This document shows, piece by piece, positions 32,922 to 44,983 of a stretch of 64,000 nt of DNA. Location: positions 186,001 to 250,000 of the forward strand of contig NBAY01000036.1 of NCBI GenBank assembly GCA_002794775.1, given 5' to 3'. The notes under the pieces are model-generated. The model saw only the letters and a list, made by a program, of their open reading frames with translations, made no database searches and was not told the DNA's origin. Positions within the stretch are counted from its first letter, which is position 1, and every line of letters begins with the position of its first letter. This stretch comes from Porodaedalea pini (lineage: Eukaryota > Basidiomycota > Agaricomycetes > Hymenochaetales > Hymenochaetaceae). A program made the position numbers and the translations under genes.

Positions 32922-33754
32922 GGTCGTTGAAATTTACAAAAACTTCGGCGATGGATCAGTGTGCCAGAACGATACCAGGAGATGCAATGAGCAGCACACC
33001 TGTGCGGATTGCTTGACTGTCTCTCGAGAAAGGGAGGGTGGGTGAGTCATTCGGATATCAAAGGAAAGTGAATGAATGCACATGTCGAATGATTCCGACA
33101 CGGCCATCAGTGCAGTGGACACCGACTTCTACGGCCTCGGAAATCATCGGGAATCCTTCGAGTTCGCAGTAGAAGCTGCAAGGGTATCCCATAAGGCGAT
33201 GACCCTGGTGGCCTCTTTTGCCGCAGGTCCTGGGAGCATAAGAAGACAACGCCCATATGCACTCGAACGAGTTCTGCCATTGAAACGATTACTACGACTA
33301 GACTCTAGATCCCGTAAAGCAGACCAAGCCTCGAATAACTTGAGGGATACGACAATCAGACAAGCTTTGGGGAGAAGACGGATCTGCAAGTACGCACCAT
33401 CAATCGCATCCGTCTGGACGCCTTTGCGAACGACCTCTCTGTCCTTCTGCCTTCATGCCGTTCAACAATGACACGTCGACGACCACTTAGTTTTTCTGGG
33501 GCATCCGATGGCGAGCTCTGCAGAAGGGAAGGGTGGTGGTTACAGCACAACCAGCGATGAATCTATTCCAGACGCGTTATCTTACTTATGACGGCTTGGC
33601 GGGTTGGTCACATACTATGGAGGTGAGCAATTGCCGCGAGTCGCGAGTGCGTTCCCACGCACTCCGGCATGAGATGCCGAGCACTGGGTGGCGTAGAAAG
33701 TGTCCCTCAGATTCCGCGCGTCTCGTGAAGTTAGCGTCTCCCTCCGCATGTAAT
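32922..33754. other. Intergenic region
   Basis: Promoter side of the 206-aa gene and unassigned DNA. No convincing reading frame. Confidence 0.4.
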
Positions 33755-33965
33755 TAGAAATCAAACAAAAATCAAAATATAATTTAAATTCTACATTTCT
33801 TCAATTTGGATTGACGGATTCTTAATAGCTTCATAATTCATGGAAGTATAATAGTTTCTTGGACTAAGTCGGCCATATCTTAGTGAATAATTTTTTTCAA
33901 GTAAATTCCTCAATCCAAATTGTAGATTACCTATCAATAAATAGTTTTTTCTCTTGATTTCAGTC
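33755..33965. repeat. AT-rich imperfect inverted repeat (MITE-like)
   Basis: Two arms pair imperfectly: GAAATCAAACAAAAA near 33760 with the complement of TTTTTTCTCTTGATTTC near 33950, and CAATTTGGATTGA near 33802 with TCAATCCAAATTG near 33912. It is about 210 bp, strongly AT-rich between GC-richer flanks. Target duplications were not resolved. Confidence 0.4.
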
Positions 33966-34167
33966 AGCCTTCTGACGTGGTGAAATGCGAGCGAGCTGAG
34001 GGAGACGAAGGTTTTCTGTCACTACACGCATTTAGTCACATGTGGTCACGCGCGTCTCGACGCGTCGGGATTTTGAGTCGTCTGCCTAGAACAATTTCGT
34101 TAATGCAAAGTAAGCCTTCATGAGTACTCAGAATGCAAGATAATAGACTTACCTTTCCATTAGATTA

Positions 34168-37100
34168 ATGCCGAAGACTAAATCGCAGCTGAGAAATGTG
34201 CTCCGAGCCCGGAACGAGCGGCACAAGCCTGCAGAAGAAGTCGAAGCGGCCCCCATACCCTACCTACCCCCGGGCCCTGAAACTCGAATAACTCGATCAA
34301 TTACACGTTCAGCTACAGAGATAGAGCTAGAAAGGACCCTTACCGATCTACAGACAGCCGCAGAAGCACTCAGAACTCAACAGGAACTCACCTTCACTCA
34401 AATCCAAATAATTGCCGACCTTCGCATTTCCTCCTCACTACAAAAACACTCGATAACCTGCTTGACGAAAGAATTGAACAAATCCAAGACAGAGCTGAAA
34501 GAAAAGACCGACTTACTCGATTCCACTTCCCGATCGACCACAACGACTCTGCATCACTGCAAAAGACTGGAAAGGCTCTCTCATGCCTCCCGGAAGGCCG
34601 TTCGACGACTGAATACTAGACTGCTCGCTCTCAAGCACGAACTATCGTCAGCACGCTCCGAATCAGACGAAAGAGAGGGGAAACTCACCCAGTTAGAAGC
34701 TGAACTGCTCGCCGCACGATCTGAAGCCGAAACTTGTCTCCAGTCCCATTCTGCTGCACAGGCTGAACTCCGAGTGGCACGGGCCCAGAACGAGACTATC
34801 CTACATAGAAACCAGCAAAATACACTATATTTCTATTCAGTAATCAAAAACTTATCGTCTTATGGCTCAAATTTACTCACCAAACTCACCGAAACTCGCC
34901 GGAGAGGCAATATTTTCCGTATGCGGCTCCGCCGCGCACGAGCTCGGATTCGACGGCTTGAGGACTTCAAAACCAGATTAATACGTACTTCCACTCTCAT
35001 GGATAACGGATCGTATACTCCAAAGGTCCGTACGCTCGTGCGTGAGCTTGTGGTTCTGGGCTTGCCAATGCGAAATGTGGGCGAAGCGCTTGCTAGCTTC
35101 GTCCGGCTTTCGCTGTCCTTTCTCCAACCTACGCGATCGAAACCGGTGAAGCAGATGAGCCCTCGAACAGTAGCGAGGATCATGGAAGAGGGGAGCGTAG
35201 CTTCAGACGTACAGCTTGGGTATGAACTGGATCGAACGCCTGGTAAGTTTCGAGACAATCAGAATCTGGGATGCAGAGAGTGAGACGCATATACTCACAT
35301 TTTGTTTGACCAGCTTTTACGAGCGGCGGCGATGGAACAACTAATCGAAACCAGAATTTCGAGTCTCTTCACTTCAATATCCAGGCTCCAAGTTCGTACT
35401 TGAAGAGTGACGAGCCGACCAAGAACATGGTCCGTCTGTCTGGTGTACGGATGTCAGCAAATCACAAATCAGAGACTCAGAAAACGGGAGACTTAGCTGC
35501 TATTAACGAAGCCATTTCCGCTTTCAAGAAATCCCCTCTTTACTCCTCGGATCCTCCAGTACAACCGCTCAATGAACGTTCGCTTGCTATGAAATTCGCT
35601 GGCACGCATGGCGACCATGCCGAAGACCAAAAATCAAAGCATCGTCAGCTCGGCGTATGGAAGAAAGAACAAACAGAACTTGGACTAGGAGAAAAATACT
35701 TGCTTGAGCTGTCCATCTCCGAGCGCGAAGCGGCCGTTTCGGATGCTGAGAATACCATGATCGAGACGTTGGGTGGCGAGGATGCATGGGAGGATCTGGA
35801 CGAGGAGACAAAAGACGATCATAAATCAGTAATGATGAATGATCTACTGAAGGAATTGGCTGGAGACGCCTACCTTCGTCTCTCTGAAGAAGAACAGCGC
35901 GCTCTTCACCTCTGGATCTGGACAGGCTGCGGCATGCACAAAGAGCTGAATTCAGTAAAAGGCGGCGTTTCGGGCATGAAGAAAAAGTGGGACTCACTCG
36001 GCCTCGGTCCTGTTGTACTCATGAACAAAGATAATGCCGCCGCCTTCGAACTTGCAGAAGGGGACGGCACTGATGCGGCAGGAGCTCGGGCTGTCGAGGT
36101 TTCGACTGGGGGCGCTATCAAGCTTACAAGTCTGGCGGGGGCGCTGTTTAATCACAAGGATGATAAAAAGGGTCAGCAAGATGATTATCGGGATCACGTC
36201 AAATATACAGATGGACGTACCTACACCTTCCCTGGGACTTCTAACACTCGATACTCGTCCTACCTTGAAGCTTCCGCCAAAATGATCGCTCGTTTGGACT
36301 TCTACATTGAGTATATGCACCATATTCGTGATTCGAAGGAGAAACCAGGCCTGAATCACCTTGAATCAAACGTCTTGAAGGGTTTACTGGACGGACCGAC
36401 GCGAACCGAACTTGCAGTCCTGGCACTTTATCAGGAGGCCGTCTCTCATTCGTACATTTTGAACGTTCGCGGCCCTGGATTGGATCAAGTGAACGCGCTA
36501 GATCAGGGGCCGCTTCATCAGAAGGTTCAGGAACATATCAAAAAACTTATCGACTCACCTCAGCTTATTCTTTCCCCGAGTTCTGACCCTCGATCCGCAA
36601 CACTCAACGGCTTGGACTACTGGAAACGACCAGAGGCCGTCGAGGCGATCAGGAAGCTCACGCCTGAGCTTCCTCATCTTGAAGAGATTCTTGTCGCGTT
36701 TCTTAAAGAGGCATTGGTAACCTGGGAGAGGTTTTCAGCCGAGTTCGAGGAAGACGGAGAAATAGCAAAACTTACTGCAGCAGAAAAGGCTCTAGCTTGG
36801 ATGCCCGCAACTAATGACGCGAACGAAGGGGGATTGGGCGCATATAGGTTATACGCGCGCAAGAATCCGAGCGGCAGTATAGAACTGTTCAATGCCCGAA
36901 TGAAGTATCAACGAAACGGGACACGAGATTTCATAGATGCGAAGCTTGCCAGCGAGCAGGATCAGAAGTTTCTCCGGAAGGAAGCTCGCTATCGCCTGGC
37001 TAGCAAACGAGGCCAAAAACGAAGGCGAGATATCCACGAAGCTCACATGGAGGAAACAGCTGCCAAGCGTCGAAAAATTGCCGAGAGGAAGCAGAAAAAG

Positions 37101-37310
37101 GCGCAGCGAGCTGAGTTCCTTGATAATCTTGATCTGGAGCTTGACACCGAGCGAGTTCAGAAGATGACGGTTGCGCAGATGAAAGATCAATTAGACAAGC
37201 TTAGAGGAGAGGACCAGGAGATCCCAAAAGAGAGTGCGATAGGAAAAAGAGACGAAAGACTGCGCGTCTTAGTAGACGCGCTTGCGCGGTATACTGCGCG
37301 CCATGTATAG
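34168..37310 (+). CDS. Large agaricomycete transposase-like protein (1023 aa)
   Basis: Two exons (34168-35242, 35314-37310, intron 71 nt) join in phase. Residues about 45-290 are coiled coil and very basic in their last third (RMRLRRARARIRR). Next comes a helix-turn-helix-like block, VRELVVLGLPMRNVGEAL, and MSPRTVARIMEEGSVASDVQ. Then GGDGTTNRNQNFES, a conserved-looking Asp spanning the intron side; HGDHAEDQKSKHRQL; TGCGMHKELNSVKGG; VVLMNKDNAAA; KLTSLAGALFNHKDDKKGQQ; GTSNTRYSSYLEAS; and TNDANEGGLGAYRLYARK. The order (Asp in DGTT, late Asp/Glu in TNDANEG) fits an RNase H-like DDE/D transposase, but this is inference. The family is widespread and multi-copy in agaricomycetes. No stop or frameshift was found, so the gene may be functional. 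Terminal repeats were not found. Confidence 0.7.
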
Positions 37311-37783
37311 CATTAAAATTTACGAAGCACGCAAATCATCACGTGTATGCACTTGATTCCGAGGCACAAGCGAGAGTGATACCCGCTCCGAGGCTCAAGC
37401 GAGGCTGATCGCCTTCGGTTGAATCTTATCTGGCATTTTCTGTCATTTCTCATCACACAATCGAAGTTCAAATTATTTTTCGCTATTTACAAGCCGGCGG
37501 GGACACTTTTCCCGCCACAGCGCTACTATAAAAGGGAACTTTTGAAGCTCCGCACTAAAATTCATGCACGCGCGACTTTCGGCGATTGCCTACTCCCACA
37601 TACTAATTTCAGGTTACAAATGGGGACCCAAAATCTAGATGGTACAATTCTGCTTGTAAAATAGTGGTTCTCGCACATGCCCTCGGTCTGAGTAAACGGT
37701 ATAGATTTGAAAGAAAAAGAAACGCTCGGACGGACGGACGCCTCGACTGCAGCAAGGAACGGATCGAATAAAGTAAAGAACAA
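37311..37783. other. Intergenic region with short direct repeat
   Basis: A decayed direct repeat near 37358-37405 (CCGAGGCACAAGCGAG / CCGAGGCTCAAGCGAG) is the only structure seen. It might be part of the downstream end of the transposase-like locus. Confidence 0.4.
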
Positions 37784-38344
37784 TCAACACCCTTGCTCGG
37801 GGGACGGGGGCTCTTCAGAAAAGTGATCATCAAGGTCAAGCAGCACCCCAGACACGGCTCCGTCCTTCCCGATCGTCCAGCAGACACTACGGTTCGTTAT
37901 GTCGCCGTGCATGAAGCAACATGTGTTGTACATTCGGTGATCAGCTAGCGAACATGGTCACGGTATTCGTCACCATACATAGCACGGTATAAAGTACGAG
38001 AACGCACCTTTCAAGCAGTCCGTAATCGCCTTCATTACTCCTTTGCCATCTATTTCCATCGGTCCACCTTCTTCACCGAGGCCCCGTATGCGTGGAGCGA
38101 GTGACGCGGTGATCTGCGTCTTTTCGGTGGCCTTCACTGGACGAGCTTTGCCACTTGTGCAGAAGTAGTCTTCTGCTTTCTCGAGGGCGGGATCGAGCAT
38201 TTCCGCGTCATCGCATGTGTTGTCAATAGGCTTAACGTCGTCATCGTCCGAGGCAGATGATCCAGCTATGGCCCCAGGTGCGTGCAACCCTGTATGCGAC
38301 CTCACTGGCGAAGGTGCTTGTGTGCCGGAAATGGATGCGGACAT
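37784..38344 (-). CDS. Short kinase-like protein with catalytic-loop motifs only
   Basis: Two exons (38344-38008, 37944-37784) join in phase to about 165 residues. The C-terminal exon reads CCFMHGDITNRSVCW, then GKDGAVSGVLLDLDDH, which matches a kinase catalytic loop (HGDIT..N) and a DFG-like LDLDD as in FunK1-type fungal kinases. The N-terminal part is Ser/Asp-rich and lacks a Gly loop and a VAIK Lys. It ends soon after the metal-binding Asp, without APE or the C-lobe. It is either a truncated relic or a stand-alone pseudokinase module. The true start may lie in an undetected upstream exon. Confidence 0.45.
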
Positions 38345-38732
38345 TGAAGAGACGGCTCGGATGAATTGCGTGGTGGTCAGTGGGCACTCTCATGTGAATG
38401 ACACGAGAAAGTTCTGTCGGAGAATGAAACAGAAAACCGCGTCGCGAGGCGTCTCTATTCAAGGAATAAAAAGTAAGTCTATCTCACCATTCAAAAACAA
38501 TCAGACAATATTAATTATGCGTCAACGTAGGAAAATACATCAATATTTGAGAACAGTAAGATATACGCAGATGAAATGCAACTGAAGTTGAGCAAGGCGA
38601 ACTGGCCTCGACAGTCGTGAGAAAGCGATACGCGATCACGCGTGCGCGAAAGACGCGTCGCAAAAAACTGTTGCTGCAATCCAGTTCACAACGCCCTCGA
38701 CGCGTCGTTCTTCGTTCATTCAAGCATCATAT

Positions 38733-39476
38733 ATGGCAGGAAAGCGCAAGTCAGATGTGAGAATGGCACCCGGAAACGCGAAGAAGGCGAAGACCGCCGA
38801 CCACGCGTCTGCGAAGGCCATCGTCGCCGCGCTCGCCGCCGACCCTGAAGATTGCGAACTGGGATTCGATATCACCGACGAGGCTGCAGTACGCAACGCA
38901 CTGACGGATGTCGCGAATTATACACGGAGCCTGGAGGAAGAGATAGAAGGACTGAATCGTGCGAAAGCTACTGGAGGAGCAGTGAAGCCGGCGAAGTCGC
39001 CCGACGCGATAGCGGCAGAAGCCAACCGCATCGCGGATACCATCGTACGTGGTATCAAGAGACAAATGTCGGTAAGTACTATATCGTTTCATTTGCGACT
39101 TATTGAAGTTATATCTATTCGCGTCGTGCAGTGGAAGCCGAGTTGTAAAACTAACTCGGCCAGATTCGTATTCGATGGGCTTTCTCCCGACCCACTTGTT
39201 TTTGGCGCTCTCCTCAAACTTGGTGGGCCTCCGACATTCAAGCAAAAGAAAATTGCACGCGCGGATTTCGAGGGCCTGGTCGGGGAAATCAGGGGAAGTG
39301 CGAGGTACGTACTCGAAGGTTGACACGCATGCTGTGTGGTTCATTGACGAGACGTGCTGATGCTGCGGTTTAGATATAATGAGCTGTATATCTCAAGCTC
39401 AGATGTCATTGTACGTTATAACGCCGAATCTGGCGAGTTCAAGATCAGTGGGAGCTATGGCATTACGCCCGGTTGA
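38733..39476 (+). CDS. Uncharacterised 204-aa protein
   Basis: Three exons (38733-39071, 39132-39304, 39374-39476) with clean GT-AG borders join in phase. The basic, Lys-rich N-terminus (MAGKRKSDVRMAPGNAKKAK) could be a nuclear signal. A helical middle (VRNALTDVANYTRSLEEEIE) and a compact C-terminal block (FVFDGLSPDPLVFGALLKLGG, then ELYISSSDVIVRYNAESGEFKI) follow. I do not recognise the family. Confidence 0.6.
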
Positions 39477-39678
39477 TGCATTAAATTGTATGTCGACTCT
39501 CATTGGTTCACATAGATGGGTTCTTATCCTTACAAATGCATGTCAGAAAAACATACTACAATACTACGATGGAGCAGATCAGAATCAATATTGCGCAGGA
39601 GGAGTAGCTGCTACTGAGCTCTGGCTTCCAGTTCATCTGTAATTTATACAATTATTAGAAAATCGTCTTCGTAGGCAA

Positions 39679-40574
39679 TTAACCTGTAGCACGCTTACCT
39701 CGCTCCTGAATCTCTTTGAACCAAAGCGTCAAATCGTCCCGCAGGAGCTGCAGAATAAGCAAGGAGTCACGATACGTTCCATCCGGCATTTCATCAAGCA
39801 CCGCTACTGCTTCGTCAAACGCGTGCTTCGCGAGATGGCACGCGCGTTCTGGGCTGTTCAATACGTCGCGGTAGTATACTGCAAAGTTTAATGCGAGTCC
39901 CAGTCGAGTCGGATGTGTCGCTTCAAGCGAGCCCAGTGCGAGCTTATAAGCAAGTTTATACGCATCGAGAGAGGCAGTTGCATTTTCTTTCCGAGTGTCG
40001 CCACGTGATAGTTCAGCTAAGTACCGGTAATAGTCTCCTTTCCTTATAGATAAGATGTGCTTGCTTAGCTGACCTTCCATACTCTAAAGAGGAAAGCACA
40101 GGTGGAGATTAAATGGAGACTACTCACATCTTATAATAGAAGACCGTCTCATCACCGGGTCGTGCGGCCGGAATGAGGGTACTCGTGAGCAGCTGCAGCA
40201 CGTCTTCGCATGCCTGAGCGATCTCACGCTCAATGCGCGCACGTTCCTGCCGGATCAGCGCGAGCTCACGCTGCGTGGTAGAAGTCTTGGGACCTTCGAC
40301 TTCTTCAATGTGTGCGATGGCGCGCCAGCCGCTGCGCAATGATCCCGTCAGGTTCTTGTACGCCACGGATAGCAGGCTGCGTTCCTCGACGGAGAGTCGC
40401 GCGTGCGAGAAGGCGACGATGCCCTTCACATACTCGAGCATCTCTGACCTCGATTGAAATCGCGTGAGCAACGGGTCAACTGAGTAACGGATGCCGAAAC
40501 GCACCGGAGTATCTATCCGCAGACTCGGCGACCTTGGCCAGGTAGACACACTCCTCGCGAGACTTCGCAGCCAT
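39679..40574 (-). CDS. Divergent 14-3-3 protein
   Basis: 14-3-3 dimers bind phosphoserine/threonine peptides on client proteins. Three exons (40574-40505, 40443-40128, 40042-39679) give 249 residues: [90 protein letters not shown]. The phosphate-binding Lys53, Arg60, Arg135 and Tyr136 are kept. Several otherwise invariant positions differ: LNFSVFYYEI is here [10 protein letters not shown], and SSWRIISSIEQKE is here [13 protein letters not shown]. This points to a fast-evolving paralogue rather than the main fungal 14-3-3. The C-terminal tail is basic (ERGKRATG) rather than acidic. Confidence 0.85.
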
Positions 40575-41617
40575 GATCATGATACTTGCTGAGAGGGATA
40601 GATAGGATGCAGTGGGTGTCCTTCAAGCTCACGTTGACCTTATATTACATGGCAGTGCCGCACTGCAGGGCAAAGGGCCAGCGGAACTTGAGTGACACGA
40701 CACGGGACGGCAATTGAGAAGGCCTCCATATCTCGTAGTAAACCTAGTCCAAAGAGCATCGGAGTGGGATATGCCTGGTAAAGATGACCATATTCGGATC
40801 TCGCGAGAAAAATCATGTCAAAGGGGTATAGGAGATGAGGGTAATTAATATCGTTTGGGCATAGGGTAGTTGGAATCAGGTAGATAATGGTATAGTACCT
40901 GTTTAGGGCTGAGGGTCGAGATTGGAAAGACGTGGGTAATACAAGGTGATGAGGTGGCGCAGTGATATCGTGAAGAATCAGGTTGGTGTGATGACTAGTA
41001 TCCTATACTTCGCTTGCATATGACCACTTTGTGAAGAGCTCGGCACGGACGGGAAGGGCTTCCACAACCCGGCTTGGCGGTTCCAGGACGCTTTAGTTCA
41101 ACAGTTATGCAGCTTGCTGATCACCGGATGTGGTAGACGCGGAGGCCATTGAGTGGAAGATAAGTTGTGTGAAAAGTAAGATCAAAGCAAGTACAGAATC
41201 CGAATAAGAAAGGAACGCAGATACGTGGCTTTGCGCAAATAGAAAGCCATATGACCATGTCATTGCATAGGGTTGCCTGTCAGCGCATTGGAAAAGATTG
41301 AAAAACAGCGTATTACCGCGATCAATAAACGGTCCAAACTTGAAGGTCATGCATATGAGGAGCAAAATAAAGTAATCACTGACAGAGTTTTACTAGTTGT
41401 CAGACGTCTACATAAGTTCTTCTGTTGAGGAAAGACGATATTAATCAATTTTATTTGTGTGGAGATAAGTCATATACCTGCTCGTCGACTGATTCACTGG
41501 GAAAGGAGGCTTATTAATAATGGTTTTATTTATTTATGTGTCGGAGTTTGATTTGCACCCTTTGTCAGCGTGCTCACTCTCCTGGAGTCTCCGTCACACA
41601 CTTCGTTAACGACTACC
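40575..41617. other. Intergenic region
   Basis: Promoter side of the 14-3-3 gene and of the U1C gene. A minus-strand hydrophobic frame at 41105-41365 has no supporting motif. Confidence 0.4.
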
Positions 41618-42504
41618 ATGCCAGTGAGTAAAATGTTAGGTCCTTACGCTTTACCTCTCTGACGAAGCACATAGAAACACTACTGCGACTACTGTGATGT
41701 CTACTTGACTCACGACTCAGCATCAGGTCTGCTTCTTTCTAACTTTCTATGGAGAACCTCACTGACTGTTGTTTGCAGTGCGAAAGGCGCATAACAGCGG
41801 CAGGAACCATCTTGCAAACGTTCGGGACTACTATGCATGTATGTGGAATATGTACGGTTCTTAGAGGATGTCTGACCAATTCTCCGACAGCGCTAGGACA
41901 TGACAAGGCGCAGAGTATCATTGACCAGATCACGTCTGCGTATGATTCCGGTGGTGGACCGCCTCCCGGTGGATTCAACTTCGGTCCGCCAGCACCTACA
42001 GGTTTCGGTGCTCCCCCGCCTTTCGGTGGCTTTCCGGGTGCAGGTGAGTCTAAGCTTCCATCGGCACGCACTTCGTTTCTAACCTTCCCAACCGCAACAG
42101 GCATGCCCCCATACCCTGGTCCCGGTGGGTTCAACGGTCCTCCTCCTGGTATGGGTGCTCCACCATTTCCTCCTTCAGCTGGCATGATGCCTCCTAGCTT
42201 CCCGGGAGGTATGTCTGTTTAGAACTTCTTTTGAGGGTTTCCCGCTCATCTAGTTCCAGGCGCACCACCCTTCCCGCCCAATGCAAACGGTCAACCTCCC
42301 TTCCCTCCCCCGAACTTCATGAACGGTGCTCCAGGGGGTCCGGGACAGGGTCCTCCACCGACTAATTTCAGTCCACCGCCAATGAACGGCGGTAGCGCGC
42401 CTCCGCAGAACTATGCGCCGCCGCCCGCCTCGAATGCCCCTCCGACACAACCAGTTGGACAAAACGCTATACATCCCGACAGACTGCGGATGATGGGCCA
42501 GTAG
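41618..42504 (+). CDS. YHC1: U1 snRNP protein C
   Basis: U1C stabilises pairing of U1 snRNA with the 5' splice site. Six exons (41618-41623, 41675-41726, 41779-41838, 41891-42043, 42101-42208, 42260-42504) give 207 residues. The start codon exon is only six bases (ATG CCA). Splicing yields MPKHYCDYCDVYLTHDSAS, VRKAHNSGRNHLANVRDYYA: a zf-U1 C2H2 finger with Cys6, Cys9, His24 and His30. The C-terminus is a Pro/Gly/Phe-rich tail ending HPDRLRMMGQ, as in other U1C proteins. Confidence 0.9.
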
Positions 42505-43964
42505 TTCTGAAAATATGGTCTGAGCTGTGTATTTTCTCCTTTTTTCTTTCCTTTCCCCTCGACTGATCAATCGTCTTCGAGGCGACCGTTGAGGTTCTGC
42601 TGTTTGTATGGTAAATATCTAGTGTGCTTATTTTCAGTACTTCTTTTGCGCTTCTACTAACAAGAAGTCTCACCATGTGTTGCTAACGTTTATAAGAATA
42701 CTCATTGCGTGCAATATGTCCAGCCGCGAACAGAAATCATTGGAATTTAGGGAGGCTTTCAAGACTCCATATTCAGACTCTCTGGCCAGCGTCACAATGA
42801 TATAATGCTCAAGCTTCCCCGATGTCTCGCGATCGTCACATTTTAACGTGATTCAGACTGTCGAGACCGGATGCATATCTAGACAAAGCCGAGGACGCAC
42901 TAAACTCGTGTAGAGACGATCCCTCCATCTAAACGCAGTTTGTGCGTGTCCGACGCTTAAACGTTTCCGTTGGAGCAGGAACGTCGAGCTTCGGCAGTCA
43001 GTCTTCTCTTTGTCCCATAGTCTTCGCTCGCGCAAGCACTGCCGGTGATCCGCTGGCGAAGCCCATTCTCGTCTGCTTGGCCTCTGCTCTTCACCGCTCG
43101 AAGTCCTTTCGATGACAGCAACTGGTCTCATGTACTTCAATCGTGAAGGGACAATTCATCATCTTGGAGCGATTTTTCCGACGAAGTCAGTCAGGAGACA
43201 TTGTGTATGTAGCCATTGACAAAATTTTCCGCCTCATCTACCCTTTTGAACTCTGTGGGAAGGTTGTGCCTATTTGACTCAAATTACGAAGGTGTCTTTA
43301 CACGCTAGCTTGACCATCGGACCTCTTTTGCCACGTCTAGGTCACGTCTAGTTTTGTGCTGTTTTTCTCAAGAGCCTGTTGCGGCCACCTCTCGTTAGAA
43401 GCTAGAATTCATTATGCGGCGAACAAAATTCGAACGTAAGGATCGCCCTCGGCATCGTTCTAGACATTGAAAAATAAAGAGGGCTTTTCGTTCGGCCCCG
43501 AACAGCGCTGGAATTTTGCTGAGTGCTTGTAGGTGCGTGGCAGGCTTCTGTTCCTTGATGACGAGAATCGGTGTAGCTCTCAATGTCAGTGCATATGCGG
43601 TCCCAAGTTTGCCGGGGCGCGAATGGCTTCATTAACGGGTTCTGCTCCAAGGTTCATGATGCTAGACTGAGAGCACTTATAGACAGCCTGTGTCCGATGA
43701 CACGGTGTCTAGGTATGCCAGTCGACCATCTTGATGATTTTTTACAAAGAACTGTTCGTTTTCTCGACCAATTTTCCGGGCTGATTCTTTGCGCGTTCGA
43801 TTGGCTGTTCGCTCCCTTCTATCTTTCATTAATGCTGGATACGGCCTATTCAAGACTGATGGCAGAGGTAACCGGTGTCATCATTCGCGGAGGGTCCTCC
43901 GTTGAGGGCTTGTACACATTACATCTTATGCGACGAGAGCGCACGAAGGCCTGCGTTTTCAATG
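42505..43964. other. Intergenic region
   Basis: No gene is supported. Short frames on both strands lack introns and motifs. Confidence 0.4.
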
Positions 43965-43972
43965 TATAAAAA
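43965..43972 (+). promoter_or_regulatory. TATA box of hydrophobin 2
   Basis: TATAAAAA lies about 94 bp before the ATG at 44066. Confidence 0.65.
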
Positions 43973-44065
43973 GGGGGCGATCTTCAGCGTTTGATCTTCA
44001 GTCGTCAAACAGCCCATCTTCGACTACCAAGTGCTTTCCAGCCCTCCATTCAAAATCACTTCATA

Positions 44066-44582
44066 ATGCTATTCGCCAAGTACATTGCTCTCCTTGCTCT
44101 CCCCATCCTTGCGATCGCCACGCCCATGCCCGGAGGAGGCTCGTCGACGTCCAAGGTCGCGACCACGACTGTCACTGTCACTGCAACCGCAACGTCGACA
44201 GAGGCGGCGGGTCAGTGCAACACGGGTTCAATTCAATGCTGCAACTCCGTCGAGTCTGCAAGCAGCCCATCGGCGGCGGGGCTCCTCGGCCTTCTGGGTG
44301 TCGTTGTCCAGGGTGTCGACGTTCTCGTCGGTCTTACCTGCGATCCCATTTCTGTCATTGGGCTCGGAAGCGCCTCTTGGTTCGTCCAGATTACATCTGA
44401 AGTCATTGAGAGCTCGAACTGATTTGCTTGTCTCTAGCTCTGCCGCTCCGGTCTGCTGCGAGAACAACAACTTCAGTAAACTTTTCTTTTTTCATTTCAT
44501 TAGATCTAGTTCATCGCTGACCCCCTTGCGCACAGATGGGCTCATCTCTATTGGCTGTGTCCCGATCAGCATTAGCCTCTGA
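44066..44582 (+). CDS. Class I hydrophobin 2
   Basis: Three exons (44066-44379, 44438-44475, 44536-44582) give 132 residues. The signal peptide [20 protein letters not shown] is followed by a [10 protein letters not shown] linker and the core [38 protein letters not shown]. Cys 5 spans intron 1 exactly as in hydrophobin 1. Exons 2 and 3 have the same lengths (38 and 47 nt) in all three intact copies. Confidence 0.93.
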
Positions 44583-44983
44583 CGCATGCATATTTGAAGT
44601 GAAGGGCACACTTGGACGTATTTGTACATCGCTCGGGTGGTTCGTCTGAGCATTGTTATTCTTGTGGTTGTTCGGAATGATGCTGTTTCTTGTGATGTGT
44701 GGCGTGAATGCGTTTGTTTGTGTTGCTCTCTGGCGTAGCCTCTGAAGCGTGTCCCGATTGAGAAGATCTTAGTGCAACAAGGACGAACACTAGGTTCAAG
44801 GTGAAATCTTTTCATTATGTACACTACGTAACTCTTTTTTATGAGTACACCTGCATCGAGACGACATTCCCGGACACGTTGTGAGACACGATATATCAAG
44901 ACCTCCTTTCAAGCAAAACAGGAAAGACCCTTCAAAAGGGTCAAGCGAAGGGACCGATCAAGAGAAAAAAACACGGTTTCACT

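Noticed and set aside
43583..43969. 128-codon plus-strand frame upstream of hydrophobin 2
   Set aside because: Starts and ends without motif, runs into the hydrophobin TATA box, and has no intron; likely chance.
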